From positions 1 through 64,000 of the forward strand of contig NZ_FOAX01000002.1 in NCBI RefSeq assembly GCF_900109775.1: DNA of 64,000 nt, given 5' to 3'. The position numbers were made by a program, and so were the translations under genes. The notes under the pieces are model-generated. The model ran no database searches and was not told where the DNA came from. It saw only the letters and a program-made list of their open reading frames with translations. This stretch comes from Pseudoxanthomonas sp. GM95 (GTDB taxonomy: Bacteria; Pseudomonadota; Gammaproteobacteria; Xanthomonadales; Xanthomonadaceae). Positions within the stretch are counted from its first letter, which is position 1. Each line of letters starts with the position of its first letter. Below, in pieces: positions 16,906 through 26,133 of the stretch.

Positions 16906-18270
16906 TCAAGCCGCTTCCAGCGCCTGCAGATACGCCTTGCGCCAGGCGTTGATGTCGTTGTGCTGCAGCTTGTCCATCATCGCGCGCCAGCGTTCGATGC
17001 GCCTGGGTTTGGGCATCGTGGAGGCCGTGGCGATGGCGTCGGCAACACCGTCCAGGTCGTGGGGATTGACGATCAGGGCTTCGGTCAGTTCATCGGCGGC
17101 GCCGGCCAGGATCGACAGTACCAGCACGCCGGGATCTTCCGGGTCCTGGGCGGCGATGTATTCCTTGGCGACCAGGTTCATGCCATCGCGCAGCGGGGTG
17201 ACCAGGCCCACGCGCGCGGCGCGATAGAACCCGGTCAGGGTGGCGTGGGTGTAGTTCTGGTTGACGTAGCGGATCGGGGTCCAGTCCGCTTCAGCATAGG
17301 TGCCGTTGACGTGCCCGGCGATCTGTTCCAGCTGGCTGCGCAGCACTTTGTATTCGGCGACCTCGCCCCGCGACACCGGCGCGATCTGCAGGTAGGTCAG
17401 GCTGCCGCGCTGCTCCTTGTGGCGCTTGAGGTAGCGCTCGAAGCCGCTGAAGCGCTCGGGCAGGCCCTTGGAATAATCCAGCCGGTCCACACCGATCGCC
17501 AGTTGGCGCCCGCGCAGGCTGTTGCGCAGGTCGCGCACCGCAGTCTTGTTGGCCGAGGTCCGCGCCTGTTGGGCGATCAGGCCGGTGTCGATGCTGATCG
17601 GGAAGGCGCCGGTCTGGAAGCGACGGCCGCCGGGGGCTTCCAGCGTGTCGCCGTCCAGCGCCTTGCCGCCGCCGAACAGGCGCACATAGGCCTTGAAGCG
17701 GTCCACGTCGCGCTGGGTGTGGAAGCCGACCAGGTCGTACGAATACAGCGTGCTGAAGAAGCGCTGGTGATCGGGCAGTGCCGCGATCAGGTCGGCCGAG
17801 GGCATCGGCGTATGCAGGAAGAACCCGATCTTGCAGCCGATGCCGCGCTCGCGCAGCAGTGCGCCGAGCGGGATCAGGTGATAGTCGTGGATCCAGACGG
17901 TGTCGTCTTCCTTCAACAACGGCGCGAGCTTGTCGGCGAACAGCGCATTGACCCGGCGATAGCCTTCGCGCTTGCTGCGGTCGTAGTCGACCAGATCCAG
18001 GCGGAAGTGCAGCAGCGGCCACAACGCGCCGTTGGAAAAGCCGAGGTAATACGCGTCGTGGTCGGCCTTGGACAGATCCATGGTCACGTAACGCGTGTTG
18101 CCCTCGCTGACTTCATGCAGGCCGCCACTGTCGCGCGCCGTCTTGCCGCTCCAGCCGAACCACAGGCCGCCGCGTTCGGCCAGCGCGGCAGTCAGGCCGG
18201 TCGCCAATCCGCCGGTCTGCGACTGGCCGGGCAGGGCGACGCGGTTTGACACGACGACGAGTCGACTCAC
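16906..18270 (-). CDS. otsA: Trehalose-6-phosphate synthase
   Basis: A 454-residue GT20 glycosyltransferase that joins UDP-glucose and glucose-6-phosphate. Visible motifs are the N-terminal [40 protein letters not shown], the phosphate-binding [15 protein letters not shown] and the donor-site [14 protein letters not shown]. The GTG at 18270 overlaps the stop of the glycosidase gene by four bases, so translation is coupled. The same frame stays open far upstream through the glycosidase gene, but that part has no family resemblance. It is the last gene of the otsB-GH15-otsA unit. Confidence 0.92.
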   Translation of the reverse strand: MSRLVVVSNRVALPGQSQTGGLATGLTAALAERGGLWFGWSGKTARDSGGLHEVSEGNTRYVTMDLSKADHDAYYLGFSNGALWPLLHFRLDLVDYDRSKREGYRRVNALFADKLAPLLKEDDTVWIHDYHLIPLGALLRERGIGCKIGFFLHTPMPSADLIAALPDHQRFFSTLYSYDLVGFHTQRDVDRFKAYVRLFGGGKALDGDTLEAPGGRRFQTGAFPISIDTGLIAQQARTSANKTAVRDLRNSLRGRQLAIGVDRLDYSKGLPERFSGFERYLKRHKEQRGSLTYLQIAPVSRGEVAEYKVLRSQLEQIAGHVNGTYAEADWTPIRYVNQNYTHATLTGFYRAARVGLVTPLRDGMNLVAKEYIAAQDPEDPGVLVLSILAGAADELTEALIVNPHDLDGVADAIATASTMPKPRRIERWRAMMDKLQHNDINAWRKAYLQALEAA

Positions 18271-20048
18271 GAAGCTTCCTGCCAGGAGCGCGACAGGCGC
18301 ATGGCGGCGATGATCAGGCCCACGTGCGAATAGGTCTGCGGGAAGTTGCCCCAGGCCTCGCCGTTGTCGAAGGCCAGGTCTTCCGACAGCAGGCCCAGGT
18401 GGTTGCGGCGGGCCAGGATGCGTTCGAACATCTCGCGCGCCTCGTCCTTGCGGCCGATCGCGGCCAGCGCGTCGATGTACCAGAAGGTGCAGATGGTGAA
18501 GCTGGTCTCCGGCTCGCCGAAATCGTCCGGCGCCACATAGCGGAACAGCGCATCTCCCTTCTTGAGCGTGTTGCCGATCGCCTCGACCGTGGCGATGAAC
18601 TTGGGATCGTCGGCGGGAATGAAGCCGATGTCGGCCAGCAACAGCAGCGAGGCATCCAGGTAGTCGCTCTGGAACGAGGCGCTGAAGTAGCCCAGGTCCT
18701 CGCGCCAGGCCCGTTCGATGGTGTTGGTGCGGATGGTGTCGGCACGCGCGCGCCAGTGATCGGCGCGCTCGGGCAGGTCCAAACGCGCGGCGATCTTGGC
18801 CAGGCGGTCGCAGGCGGCAAAACACATCGCCGCGGTGTAGGTGTGGACCTCGGCGCGGCCGCGGAATTCCCACAGGCCCGCGTCGGGCACGTCGTACATG
18901 GCGAACGCACGTTCGCCGAGCGGTTCGAGCCGCTGGAAGGTGTGCACGTCGCCGGGATCGGCCAGGCGTTGGTCGAAGAACAGCTGCGTGGAGGCCAGCA
19001 CCACCGAGCCGTACACATCGTGTTGCTTCTGGATCCAGGCCAGGTTGCCGCGACGCACCGGGCCCATGCCGCGATAGCCGGCCAGGCTGGTGACTTCGTC
19101 CTCGTGCAGCTCCACCTCGAAGTTGATGCCGTACATCGGCTGCAGCGTGCCGTCGTGGGTGGCGATGTTGAAGATGTAGCCCAGGAACTGCTCCATCGTG
19201 CGGGTCGCGCCCAGGCGGTTGAGCGCGCGCACCACGAACGCCGCATCGCGCAACCAGCAATAGCGATAGTCCCAGTTGCGCGGCGTATCGGCGGCTTCCG
19301 GGATGGAGGTGGTCATCGCGGCGATGATCCCGCCGCTGTCCTCGTACTGGCACAGCTTGAGCGTGATCGCGCTGCGGATCACCGCTTCCTGCCAGTCCAG
19401 CGGAATGGACAGGTAGCGCACCCACTCGGTCCAGTACAGGCGCGTGTTTTCTTCGGCCTCGCGCACGTAGCCGGCCAGCGAGCGACGCAGCGATTCGTCC
19501 ACGCCCAGCACCAGGTGCAGCGGATGGCTGAGGACGAACGGCGTCTCCTCGCGGATGAAACGCACCGGCACATCGGTGGTCAGGCGCAGGGTGAACTCGG
19601 GCAGCAGCCAGCGCACGTGGTTGCTGCCCCAGGTGGAATCGGGCTTGCGCGCGCCCCAGTCGGCCAGCGGCCGGGCGCGGATGCGGATGCGCGGATTGCC
19701 GGTGAGCGGGCGGATCTGGCGGATGATGCTGACCGGCCGGTAAAAGCGCTGGTTCTCGCGCCAGCGCGGCGCGAAGTCGATCACTTCCAGGGAATTGCCG
19801 TGCGCGTCGCGCAGCACGGTGCGCAGGATCGCGGTGTTGGTGAGGTAGTGCTGTTCGCTGGATTCGAAATCCTCCAGCTCCACCGCGAAGTCGCCGCCCA
19901 CCTGGTCCTTGGGCGAGAGCAGGTTGCAGAAGGCCGGGTCGCCGTCGAAGGCGGGCATGCAACTCCAGACCACGCGTGCCTGCTTGTCGATGAGGGCACC
20001 AAAACTGCCGTTGCCGATGACGCCCATATCCAGGTTCGGGTGGCTCAT
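18267..20048 (-). CDS. Glycoside hydrolase family 15 (glucoamylase/trehalase-like)
   Basis: A 593-residue cytoplasmic protein without signal peptide. The N-terminal third is the beta-sandwich domain (GVIGNGSFGALIDKQARVVW), and the rest is an (alpha/alpha)6 barrel with NWDYRYCWLRDAAF and the acid region SEDLAFDNGEAWGNFPQTYSH typical of bacterial GH15. Family members split alpha-1,4-glucans, and some GH15 proteins encoded next to trehalose genes are trehalases. Between otsB and otsA, with a four-base overlap to the latter, a role in trehalose turnover is the best guess. Confidence 0.85.
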   Translation of the reverse strand: MSHPNLDMGVIGNGSFGALIDKQARVVWSCMPAFDGDPAFCNLLSPKDQVGGDFAVELEDFESSEQHYLTNTAILRTVLRDAHGNSLEVIDFAPRWRENQRFYRPVSIIRQIRPLTGNPRIRIRARPLADWGARKPDSTWGSNHVRWLLPEFTLRLTTDVPVRFIREETPFVLSHPLHLVLGVDESLRRSLAGYVREAEENTRLYWTEWVRYLSIPLDWQEAVIRSAITLKLCQYEDSGGIIAAMTTSIPEAADTPRNWDYRYCWLRDAAFVVRALNRLGATRTMEQFLGYIFNIATHDGTLQPMYGINFEVELHEDEVTSLAGYRGMGPVRRGNLAWIQKQHDVYGSVVLASTQLFFDQRLADPGDVHTFQRLEPLGERAFAMYDVPDAGLWEFRGRAEVHTYTAAMCFAACDRLAKIAARLDLPERADHWRARADTIRTNTIERAWREDLGYFSASFQSDYLDASLLLLADIGFIPADDPKFIATVEAIGNTLKKGDALFRYVAPDDFGEPETSFTICTFWYIDALAAIGRKDEAREMFERILARRNHLGLLSEDLAFDNGEAWGNFPQTYSHVGLIIAAMRLSRSWQEAS

Positions 20049-20087
20049 GCGTGCTCCATTAAGTTGTCGCGGTGGGGGACCGGGGAA

Positions 20088-20828
20088 CTACAGGTTGGAC
20101 CGCAGCCAGGCGTGCACGGCGGTCACATCGGGAAGGGCATACATCGCGTGGCTGTTGGGGCGACGGCCGACCAGCACGCTCCAGCCGCCCAGGGAATTGG
20201 CGGCCTCGAAGCCGTACTCATCGGTCAGGTCATCGCCCACGAACACCGGCACGCGGCCGGCGAACGGAGGCTGTCCCAGCAATCTACGCACCGCGCGGCC
20301 CTTGTCCACATCGGCCGGCACCAGTTCCAGCACCTGGTCGCCCGGTTGCAGGCGATAACCGCCCAGTTGCGGGATGAAGCGCCCGGCCAGCGCCTGCAGC
20401 GCGGCGGCGGCCTGCGGCGCGGCGCGCCAGTGCAGGGCAATCGCGCCGCCCTTGTCTTCCACGCGGACGCCCGGATAGCGGTGGGACAGCACGGTGGCCT
20501 CACGGCGCAGTTCGGCCAGGGCACCGGGCACCGCACGGGTGGTCTCCGGCGCGCCACGCAGCTGCTGGCCGTGCATGCCGGCGGCGGGCAGCGACAGTGG
20601 CGCGAAGACCTGGTCCAGTTCTGCCAGCGGCCGGCCGCTGACCAGGGCCAGGGCACCGTCGAGCTTCTGCGACAGCCGGGTCACCGTGTCCAGCCCGCCG
20701 TCGGGCAGGCCGACCGCGCCGGGATCGTCGTTGAACTCCAGCAGGGTGCCGTCCACGTCCAGGAACAGCGCGCAGCGGTCTGCCAGCGCCGGGGGCGGCG
20801 GGAAGCGGTTGGGGGGACTGACAGGCAT
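20088..20828 (-). CDS. otsB: Trehalose-6-phosphate phosphatase
   Basis: A 246-residue HAD-superfamily phosphatase. Motif I is LFLDVDGTLLEF, the lysine motif lies around VEDKGGAIALHW, and the last acidic motif is VFVGDDLTDEYGFEAA. It dephosphorylates the OtsA product. Start choice is uncertain: I take the ATG at 20828 (MPVSPPNRF); ATG 20873 and GTG 20882 extend the protein by 15-18 residues, and none has a convincing ribosome site. It leads the operon, 39 bases before the GH15 gene, and faces aceF across a region with two dyads. Confidence 0.88.
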   Translation of the reverse strand: MPVSPPNRFPPPPALADRCALFLDVDGTLLEFNDDPGAVGLPDGGLDTVTRLSQKLDGALALVSGRPLAELDQVFAPLSLPAAGMHGQQLRGAPETTRAVPGALAELRREATVLSHRYPGVRVEDKGGAIALHWRAAPQAAAALQALAGRFIPQLGGYRLQPGDQVLELVPADVDKGRAVRRLLGQPPFAGRVPVFVGDDLTDEYGFEAANSLGGWSVLVGRRPNSHAMYALPDVTAVHAWLRSNL

Positions 20829-20888
20829 GGCCGGTGGGGAAAGCGTCTTCGGCGTGCAAACGTTGGGACGCATTCTTCGCACACGACG

Positions 20889-20907
20889 GTGAACACTTGG
20901 TGTTCAC
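20889..20907. promoter_or_regulatory. Dyad GTGAACAC-TTG-GTGTTCAC
   Basis: A perfect 8-bp inverted repeat with a three-base spacer in the divergent otsB/aceF gap, close to the possible otsB starts. Size and symmetry suit a dimeric repressor; the binding protein is unknown. Confidence 0.5.
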
Positions 20908-20934
20908 GATCGAATGCAAGTCCAAATTCAGTGC

Positions 20935-20954
20935 GAAGACGAAATTTCGTCTTC
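20935..20954. promoter_or_regulatory. 20-base perfect palindrome in the otsB/aceF gap
   Basis: GAAGACGAAATTTCGTCTTC is its own reverse complement and lies about 37 bases upstream of the probable aceF -35 box. A diverged half-copy (GCAATTTCGCCTTC) follows it. It is a likely operator for one or both divergent operons. Confidence 0.5.
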
Positions 20955-20990
20955 ATTTGACGCAATTTCGCCTTCGACCATCCGCCAAGG

Positions 20991-21018
20991 TTGGCGGGAG
21001 GCCTTGCGGTCGTACAAT
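20991..21018 (+). promoter_or_regulatory. Probable sigma-70 promoter of aceF-lpd
   Basis: TTGGCG (-35, 20991-20996), 16-base spacer, TACAAT (-10, 21013-21018). Transcription would begin near 21025, giving a leader of about 35 bases with CCGGAG before the aceF ATG. Confidence 0.6.
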
Positions 21019-21060
21019 GGCCAGCCCGACCTACCCGCAATCCAACCGGAGTTCCCCAAG

Positions 21061-22488
21061 ATGGCCCAAGCCCAGGAATCACGCGTACCCGATATCGGTG
21101 ACTACAGCGACGTGCCCGTGATCGAGGTGCTGGTCTCCGTCGGGGATACGGTCAAGAAGGACCAGGGCCTGATCACCCTGGAGTCCGACAAGGCCACCCT
21201 GGAAGTGCCAGCGGCCTTCAGCGGCGTGGTCAAGGAAATCAAGGTCAAGATCGGCGACAACCTTTCGGAAGGCGCGGTCGTCGCCCTGATCGAAGCCGAA
21301 GGCGAGGCGGCGGCCCCGGCCGCCGAGGCCAAGCCGGCCGAAGCCGCCAAGGCGCCCGCACCCGAAGCGGCCAAGCCCGCCGCCCCGGTCGCCGCCGAAC
21401 CGGCCCCGACCCCCGACAAGCTGACCCAGCGCGAGATCGCGCTGTCGCAGTCGCGCACCGCCTCGGGCGCCACCTCCGGCCAGGCCGAGCCGCCGTCGCC
21501 GCCCACCAGCACCCCGCCGGTGACCTTCGACGCCTCGCGCGTGATGCCCGACAAGGTGCCGCACGCCAGCCCGGCCGTGCGCCTGTTCGCCCGCGAACTG
21601 GGCGTGGACCTGCTGCAGGTCGGCGGCAGTGCCCGCAAGGGCCGCATCACCAAGGAAGACGTGCAGGGCTTCGTCAAGAAGGCCCTGGCCGGCGGCGGCG
21701 CGACCGCTTCCGCACCGGCAGCCGTCGCAGGCGGTGGCAACGGCCTGAGCCTGCTGCCCTGGCCGAAGGTGGACTTCGCCAAGTTCGGTCTGACCGAGGT
21801 CAAGCCGCTCTCGCGCATCCAGAAGATCTCCGGCGCCAACCTGGCCCGCAACTGGGCGATGATCCCGCACGTCACCCAGTTCGATTCGGCCGACATCACC
21901 GACCTGGAAGACCTGCGCGTCCTGCTCAACAAGGAAGCGGAGAAGTCCAAGTCCGGCGTCAAACTGACCATGCTGGCGTTCCTGATCAAGGCCAGCGCCG
22001 CGCTGCTGAAGAAGTACCCGACCTTCAACGCCTCGCTCGACGCGGCTGGTGAGAACCTCACCCTGAAGCAGTATTTCAACATCGGCTTCGCCGCCGACAC
22101 GCCCAGCGGCCTGGTCGTGCCGGTGATCCGCGACGTGGACAAGAAGGGCGTCAACGACATCGCCGCCGAAACCGGCGAGCTGGCCAAGAAGGCCCGCGAC
22201 GGCAAGCTCGGCCCGGCCGACATGAGCGGCGGCTGCTTCTCGATCTCCTCGCTGGGCGGCATCGGCGGCACGGCGTTCACGCCGATCGTCAACGCGCCGG
22301 AAGTGGCGATCCTGGGCGTGTCCAAGTCGTCCATCCAGCCGGTGTGGGACGGCAAGGCCTTCCAGCCGCGCCTGATGCTGCCGCTGTCGCTGAGCTACGA
22401 CCACCGCGTCATCGATGGTGCGCTCGCTGCGCGCTTCACCGCCGATCTGGCCAAGGTACTCGGCGACATGCGCCGGGTCCTGCTGTAA
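21061..22488 (+). CDS. aceF: Pyruvate dehydrogenase E2, dihydrolipoyl acetyltransferase
   Basis: A 475-residue E2 protein with one N-terminal lipoyl domain (attachment Lys44 in ESDKATLEV), an Ala/Pro-rich swinging linker, a peripheral-subunit-binding domain (ASPAVRLFARELGVDLLQV) and the catalytic core ending in the active-site SYDHRVIDGALAARF. It transfers acetyl groups to CoA in the pyruvate dehydrogenase core. E. coli E2 has three lipoyl domains; here there is one, while two more are on the E3 encoded next. The E1 gene aceE is not adjacent. The ATG at 21061 follows CCGGAGTTCCCCAAG. Confidence 0.94.
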   Translation: MAQAQESRVPDIGDYSDVPVIEVLVSVGDTVKKDQGLITLESDKATLEVPAAFSGVVKEIKVKIGDNLSEGAVVALIEAEGEAAAPAAEAKPAEAAKAPAPEAAKPAAPVAAEPAPTPDKLTQREIALSQSRTASGATSGQAEPPSPPTSTPPVTFDASRVMPDKVPHASPAVRLFARELGVDLLQVGGSARKGRITKEDVQGFVKKALAGGGATASAPAAVAGGGNGLSLLPWPKVDFAKFGLTEVKPLSRIQKISGANLARNWAMIPHVTQFDSADITDLEDLRVLLNKEAEKSKSGVKLTMLAFLIKASAALLKKYPTFNASLDAAGENLTLKQYFNIGFAADTPSGLVVPVIRDVDKKGVNDIAAETGELAKKARDGKLGPADMSGGCFSISSLGGIGGTAFTPIVNAPEVAILGVSKSSIQPVWDGKAFQPRLMLPLSLSYDHRVIDGALAARFTADLAKVLGDMRRVLL

Positions 22489-22503
22489 CCGGGAGCCTTA
22501 CGC

Positions 22504-24663
22504 ATGGCAAACACCATTGAAGTGAAGGTCCCGGACATCGGCGATTTCTCCGACGTGCCGGTGATCGAAATCCTCGTCTCCGTCGGCGACACCGTCGCCA
22601 AGGAACAGGGCCTGGTCACGCTGGAATCGGACAAGGCCACGCTGGAAGTGCCGTCTTCGGCCGCCGGCGTCGTCAAGGAAATCAAGGTCAAGATCGGCGA
22701 CACGCTGAGCCAGGGCGACCTGGTGATCGTGCTCGAAGGCGAAGGTGAAGCCACGGCCGAAGCGCCGAAGGCCGCCGCCCCCGCCAAGGCCGAAGCCCCG
22801 AAGGCCGAGACCAAGGCCGAAGCGCCCAAGCCGGAAAGCCCCAAGCCGGCCCCGGCCAAGGCGGCCAGCGGCCCGATCGAAGTGAAGGTGCCCGACATCG
22901 GCGACTTCTCCGACGTGCCGGTGATCGAAGTGCTGGTGTCCGTCGGCGATACCGTCGCCAAGGAACAGGGCCTGGTCACGCTGGAATCGGACAAGGCCAC
23001 CCTGGAAGTGCCGTCCTCGGCCGCTGGCGTGATCAAGGAAATCAAGGTCAAGGTCGGCGATTCGCTGAGCCAGGGCGACCTGGTCGTGATCCTGGAAGGC
23101 GAGGGTGGCGATGACGCCGCATCCGCGCCGGCCGCGGCCGAAGCCCCGCGCGCTGCCCCGCCGGTGACCCCATCGGCCGCGCATCCCGATGCTGCCGCCG
23201 CGCCCAAGGCTGCCGCTGGCACCGGCAAGCCGGCCGATATCGAATGCCGCATGGTCGTGCTCGGCTCCGGTCCCGGTGGTTACACCGCCGCGTTCCGCGC
23301 CGCCGACCTGGGTCTGGATACGGTGCTGATCGAGCGCTACGCCAGCCTGGGCGGCGTGTGCCTCAACGTGGGTTGCATCCCGTCCAAGGCGCTGCTGCAT
23401 TCGGCCAACGTCATCGACGAAGCCGCGCACGCCGAAGAGTGCGGCATCGAGTTCGCCAAGCCCAAGATCCACCTGGACAAGCTGCGCGCCTATAAAGAGA
23501 AGGTGGTCGGTACGCTGACCAAGGGCCTGGCCGGCATGGCCAAGCAGCGCAAGGTCCGCACCGTGCAGGGCACCGGCGTGTTCGTCTCGGCCAACGAAAT
23601 CGAGATCACCGGCGACGACGGCAAGACCCAGCTGCTGCGCTTCGAGCAGTGCATCATCGCCGCCGGTTCGCAGGCGGTGAAGCTGCCGAACTTCCCGTGG
23701 GACGACAAGCGCGTGATGGATTCCACCGACGCGCTGGAGCTGCAGGAAGTCCCGAAGAAGCTGCTGGTCGTCGGTGGCGGCATCATCGGCCTGGAAATGG
23801 CCACCGTTTACAGCGCGCTGGGCAGCGAAGTGACCGTGGTCGAGTTCCTCGACCAGCTGATGCCGGGCGCCGACAAGGACCTGGTCAAGCCACTGGCCGA
23901 TCGCCTGAAGAAGCAGGGCGTCATCGTCCACCTCAAGACCAAGGCCGCCGGCGTCAAGGCCGAGAAGAAGGGCATTACCGTCACCTTCGAATCGGCGACC
24001 GAAGGCGAAAAGCCGGCGCTGGAATCGGGCACCTGGGATCGCGTGCTGGTCGCCGTGGGCCGCTCGCCCAACGGCAAGAAGATCGGTGCCGACAAGGCCG
24101 GCGTGCAGGTCACCGACCGCGGCTTCATCCCGGCCGACAACCAGATGCGCACCAACGTGCCGCACATCTTCGCCATCGGCGACATCGTCGGGAACCCGAT
24201 GCTGGCCCACAAGGCCACGCACGAAGGCAAGCTCGCCGCCGAAGTCGCCTCGGGCGAGAAGAAGGAATGGGTCGCCCGCGTCGTGCCGTCGGTGGCCTAC
24301 ACCAACCCGGAAATCGCCTGGGTTGGCGTCACCGAGACCGAAGCCAAGGCCAAGGGGCTGAAGGTCGGCGTGGCCAAGTTCCCGTGGGCGGCCAGCGGTC
24401 GCGCCATTGGCATCGGCCGCACCGAAGGCTTCACCAAGTTGATCTTCGACGAAGCCACGCACCGCGTGGTCGGCGGCGGCATCGTCGGCGTGCATGCCGG
24501 TGACCTGCTGGCCGAGATCGGCCTGGCCATCGAGATGGGCGCCGAAGCCGAGGACATCGGCCACACCATCCACGCCCACCCGACCCTGAGCGAGTCGGTC
24601 GGCATGGCCGCAGAGGTGTACGACGGCACGATCACCGACCTGTACATCCCGAAGAAGAAGTAA
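22504..24663 (+). CDS. lpdA: Dihydrolipoamide dehydrogenase with two N-terminal lipoyl domains
   Basis: A 719-residue E3 protein, about 240 residues longer than a plain E3. Two nearly identical lipoyl domains (about residues 1-81 and 121-201) carry attachment lysines at 44 and 164 in ESDKATLEV, joined by Ala/Lys/Pro-rich linkers. The flavoenzyme starts near residue 245, with [17 protein letters not shown], the redox disulfide [13 protein letters not shown], the NAD loop [11 protein letters not shown] and the C-terminal HAHPTLSE base. It reoxidises dihydrolipoamide. One lipoyl domain on E3 is known in several proteobacteria; two in tandem is less usual. It begins 15 bases after aceF. Confidence 0.94.
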   Translation: MANTIEVKVPDIGDFSDVPVIEILVSVGDTVAKEQGLVTLESDKATLEVPSSAAGVVKEIKVKIGDTLSQGDLVIVLEGEGEATAEAPKAAAPAKAEAPKAETKAEAPKPESPKPAPAKAASGPIEVKVPDIGDFSDVPVIEVLVSVGDTVAKEQGLVTLESDKATLEVPSSAAGVIKEIKVKVGDSLSQGDLVVILEGEGGDDAASAPAAAEAPRAAPPVTPSAAHPDAAAAPKAAAGTGKPADIECRMVVLGSGPGGYTAAFRAADLGLDTVLIERYASLGGVCLNVGCIPSKALLHSANVIDEAAHAEECGIEFAKPKIHLDKLRAYKEKVVGTLTKGLAGMAKQRKVRTVQGTGVFVSANEIEITGDDGKTQLLRFEQCIIAAGSQAVKLPNFPWDDKRVMDSTDALELQEVPKKLLVVGGGIIGLEMATVYSALGSEVTVVEFLDQLMPGADKDLVKPLADRLKKQGVIVHLKTKAAGVKAEKKGITVTFESATEGEKPALESGTWDRVLVAVGRSPNGKKIGADKAGVQVTDRGFIPADNQMRTNVPHIFAIGDIVGNPMLAHKATHEGKLAAEVASGEKKEWVARVVPSVAYTNPEIAWVGVTETEAKAKGLKVGVAKFPWAASGRAIGIGRTEGFTKLIFDEATHRVVGGGIVGVHAGDLLAEIGLAIEMGAEAEDIGHTIHAHPTLSESVGMAAEVYDGTITDLYIPKKK
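22516..23100 (+). repeat. In-frame tandem duplication of the lipoyl-domain coding sequence
   Basis: The two copies start at 22516 and 22876, exactly 360 bases apart. Comparing 22561-22680 with 22921-23040 by eye gives 10 differences in 120 bases, mostly silent or I/V changes. Confidence 0.88.
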
Positions 24664-24712
24664 GCCGCGCGCGTCGCGCTTGCCAGCGCGGCGTGGCGTG
24701 GATTAAACAAGG

Positions 24713-24751
24713 AGGCGGCCTTTCGCGAGAGAGGCCGCCTTTCTTGTTTTT
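24713..24751 (+). terminator. Rho-independent terminator of aceF-lpdA
   Basis: AGGCGGCC and GGCCGCCT form an 8-bp stem with a 12-base loop, followed by a T-rich tract (TTCTTGTTTTT). It lies 50 bases after the lpdA stop. Confidence 0.8.
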
Positions 24752-24764
24752 CGGGGAATCATCG

Positions 24765-26057
24765 ATGCGTCGTTTTGCTGCCTGCACGCTGGGTCTGGCC
24801 CTGGCTGCGCCGTTGTCCGTCTTTGCGCAGTCCGCGCCCGCACCGCAGACCTTGGTGGTCACCGCCGCGCATCTGATCGATGTGCTCAAGGGCACCGTCG
24901 TCGATGATCCGCAGGTGGTCATCACCGAAGGGCGCATCGCCAGCGTCGGCCTCAAGGGCGATGCCGCGCCGGCCGATGCCAAGCGCATCGATCTGGGCAA
25001 CCGCACGCTGCTGCCGGGCCTGATCGACCTGCACGTGCACCTGACCTCCGATCCGACCATCAGCGGCTATCGCGGGCTGGAGTTCACCGACAACTTCTGG
25101 ACGATTGTCGGCGTGGCCAACGCGAAGAAGACGCTGCAGGCCGGTTTCACCACCGTGCGCAATGTCGGCTCGGCCAATTACGACGACGTGGCGCTGAAGC
25201 AGGCCATCGGCGCCGGTTACATCAGCGGCCCGCGCATCGTGCCGGCCACCTATGCCATCGGCGCGACTGGTGGGCATTGCGACACCACCGAGTTCCCGCC
25301 CTCGGTCAGCGCGCCGTCGCCGGCCGTGGCCAACGGGCCGGAAGAAATCCGCAAGGTCGTGCGCACCCTGCGCAAGTACGGCGCGGAAGTGATCAAGTTC
25401 TGCGGCACCGGCGGCGTGCTGTCCAAGACCGACAGCGTCGGCGCGCAGCAGTATTCGCTCGAGGAAATGCAGGCCCTGGTCGAGGCCGCGCACATGCTGG
25501 ACATGAAGGTCGCCGTGCACGCGCACGGCAAGGCCGGCATCGATGCCGCCATCCGCGCCGGTGCCGACACCATCGAGCACGCCAGCCTGGCCGATGCCGA
25601 GTCGTTCAAGCTGGCCAAGCAGCACGGCACGGTGTTCGACATGGACATCTACAACGACGACTACATCCTGGCCGAAGGCGCCAGGAACGGCGTGTTCGCC
25701 GAGTCGCTGGAGAAGGAGCGCCAGGTGGGCCTGAAGCAGCGCCAGACGTTCCAGGCCGCGCATGCGGCGGGCGTGACGCTGGGCTTCGGCAGCGACGGCG
25801 GCGTGTATCCCAACGGCGACAACGCGCGCCAGTTCGCCAAGATGGTGGAGTGGGGCATGCGCCCGATGGAGGCGATCCAGGCCGCGACGGTCACCGCCGG
25901 CAAGGTGCTGGGCAAGGAGCACGACGTCGGCGCGATCGAGGCCGGCCGCTATGGCGACCTGATCGCAGTCTCGGGCGATCCGCTGGCCGATGTCACCGTG
26001 TTGCAGACCGTGGATTTCGTGATGAAGGGCGGCGTGGTGGAAAAGTCCGCGGACTGA
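24765..26057 (+). CDS. Exported amidohydrolase (imidazolonepropionase/prolidase-like)
   Basis: A 430-residue metal-dependent amidohydrolase with a signal peptide (MRRFAACTLGLALAAPLSVFAQ). The HxH metal motif is in LIDLHVHLTSD, further ligand histidines are in VAVHAHGKAG and ADTIEHAS, and the terminal Asp is in LGFGSDGGVYP. The carboxylated-lysine region is VIKFCGTGG. Relatives include Xaa-Pro dipeptidases, carboxypeptidases and amide hydrolases; substrate is unknown. The export signal points to the periplasm. GGGGAA precedes the ATG at 24765, just after the lpdA terminator; an in-frame ATG at 24693 lies before that terminator and is rejected. Confidence 0.82.
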   Translation: MRRFAACTLGLALAAPLSVFAQSAPAPQTLVVTAAHLIDVLKGTVVDDPQVVITEGRIASVGLKGDAAPADAKRIDLGNRTLLPGLIDLHVHLTSDPTISGYRGLEFTDNFWTIVGVANAKKTLQAGFTTVRNVGSANYDDVALKQAIGAGYISGPRIVPATYAIGATGGHCDTTEFPPSVSAPSPAVANGPEEIRKVVRTLRKYGAEVIKFCGTGGVLSKTDSVGAQQYSLEEMQALVEAAHMLDMKVAVHAHGKAGIDAAIRAGADTIEHASLADAESFKLAKQHGTVFDMDIYNDDYILAEGARNGVFAESLEKERQVGLKQRQTFQAAHAAGVTLGFGSDGGVYPNGDNARQFAKMVEWGMRPMEAIQAATVTAGKVLGKEHDVGAIEAGRYGDLIAVSGDPLADVTVLQTVDFVMKGGVVEKSAD

Positions 26058-26074
26058 CCGCTTGTTCAAACAGT

Positions 26075-26108
26075 AAAAACGACGAGGCCGCGATGATCGC
26101 GGCCTCGT
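26075..26108 (-). terminator. Bidirectional terminator, T tract on the minus strand
   Basis: A perfect 12-bp stem, ACGAGGCCGCGA / TCGCGGCCTCGT, with a three-base loop, flanked on the minus strand by TTTTT. It separates the convergent amidohydrolase and barrel-protein genes. Confidence 0.82.
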
Positions 26109-26133
26109 GCGTATCCGGCATTGCGTACTTCGC

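Noticed and set aside
18271-19962. An open frame that would extend OtsA by more than 560 residues upstream
   Set aside because: It lies on the same strand, out of frame with the GH15 gene, whose domain motifs are unmistakable. The extension is Arg/Pro-rich without family resemblance; the GTG at 18270 overlapping the GH15 stop is the true start.
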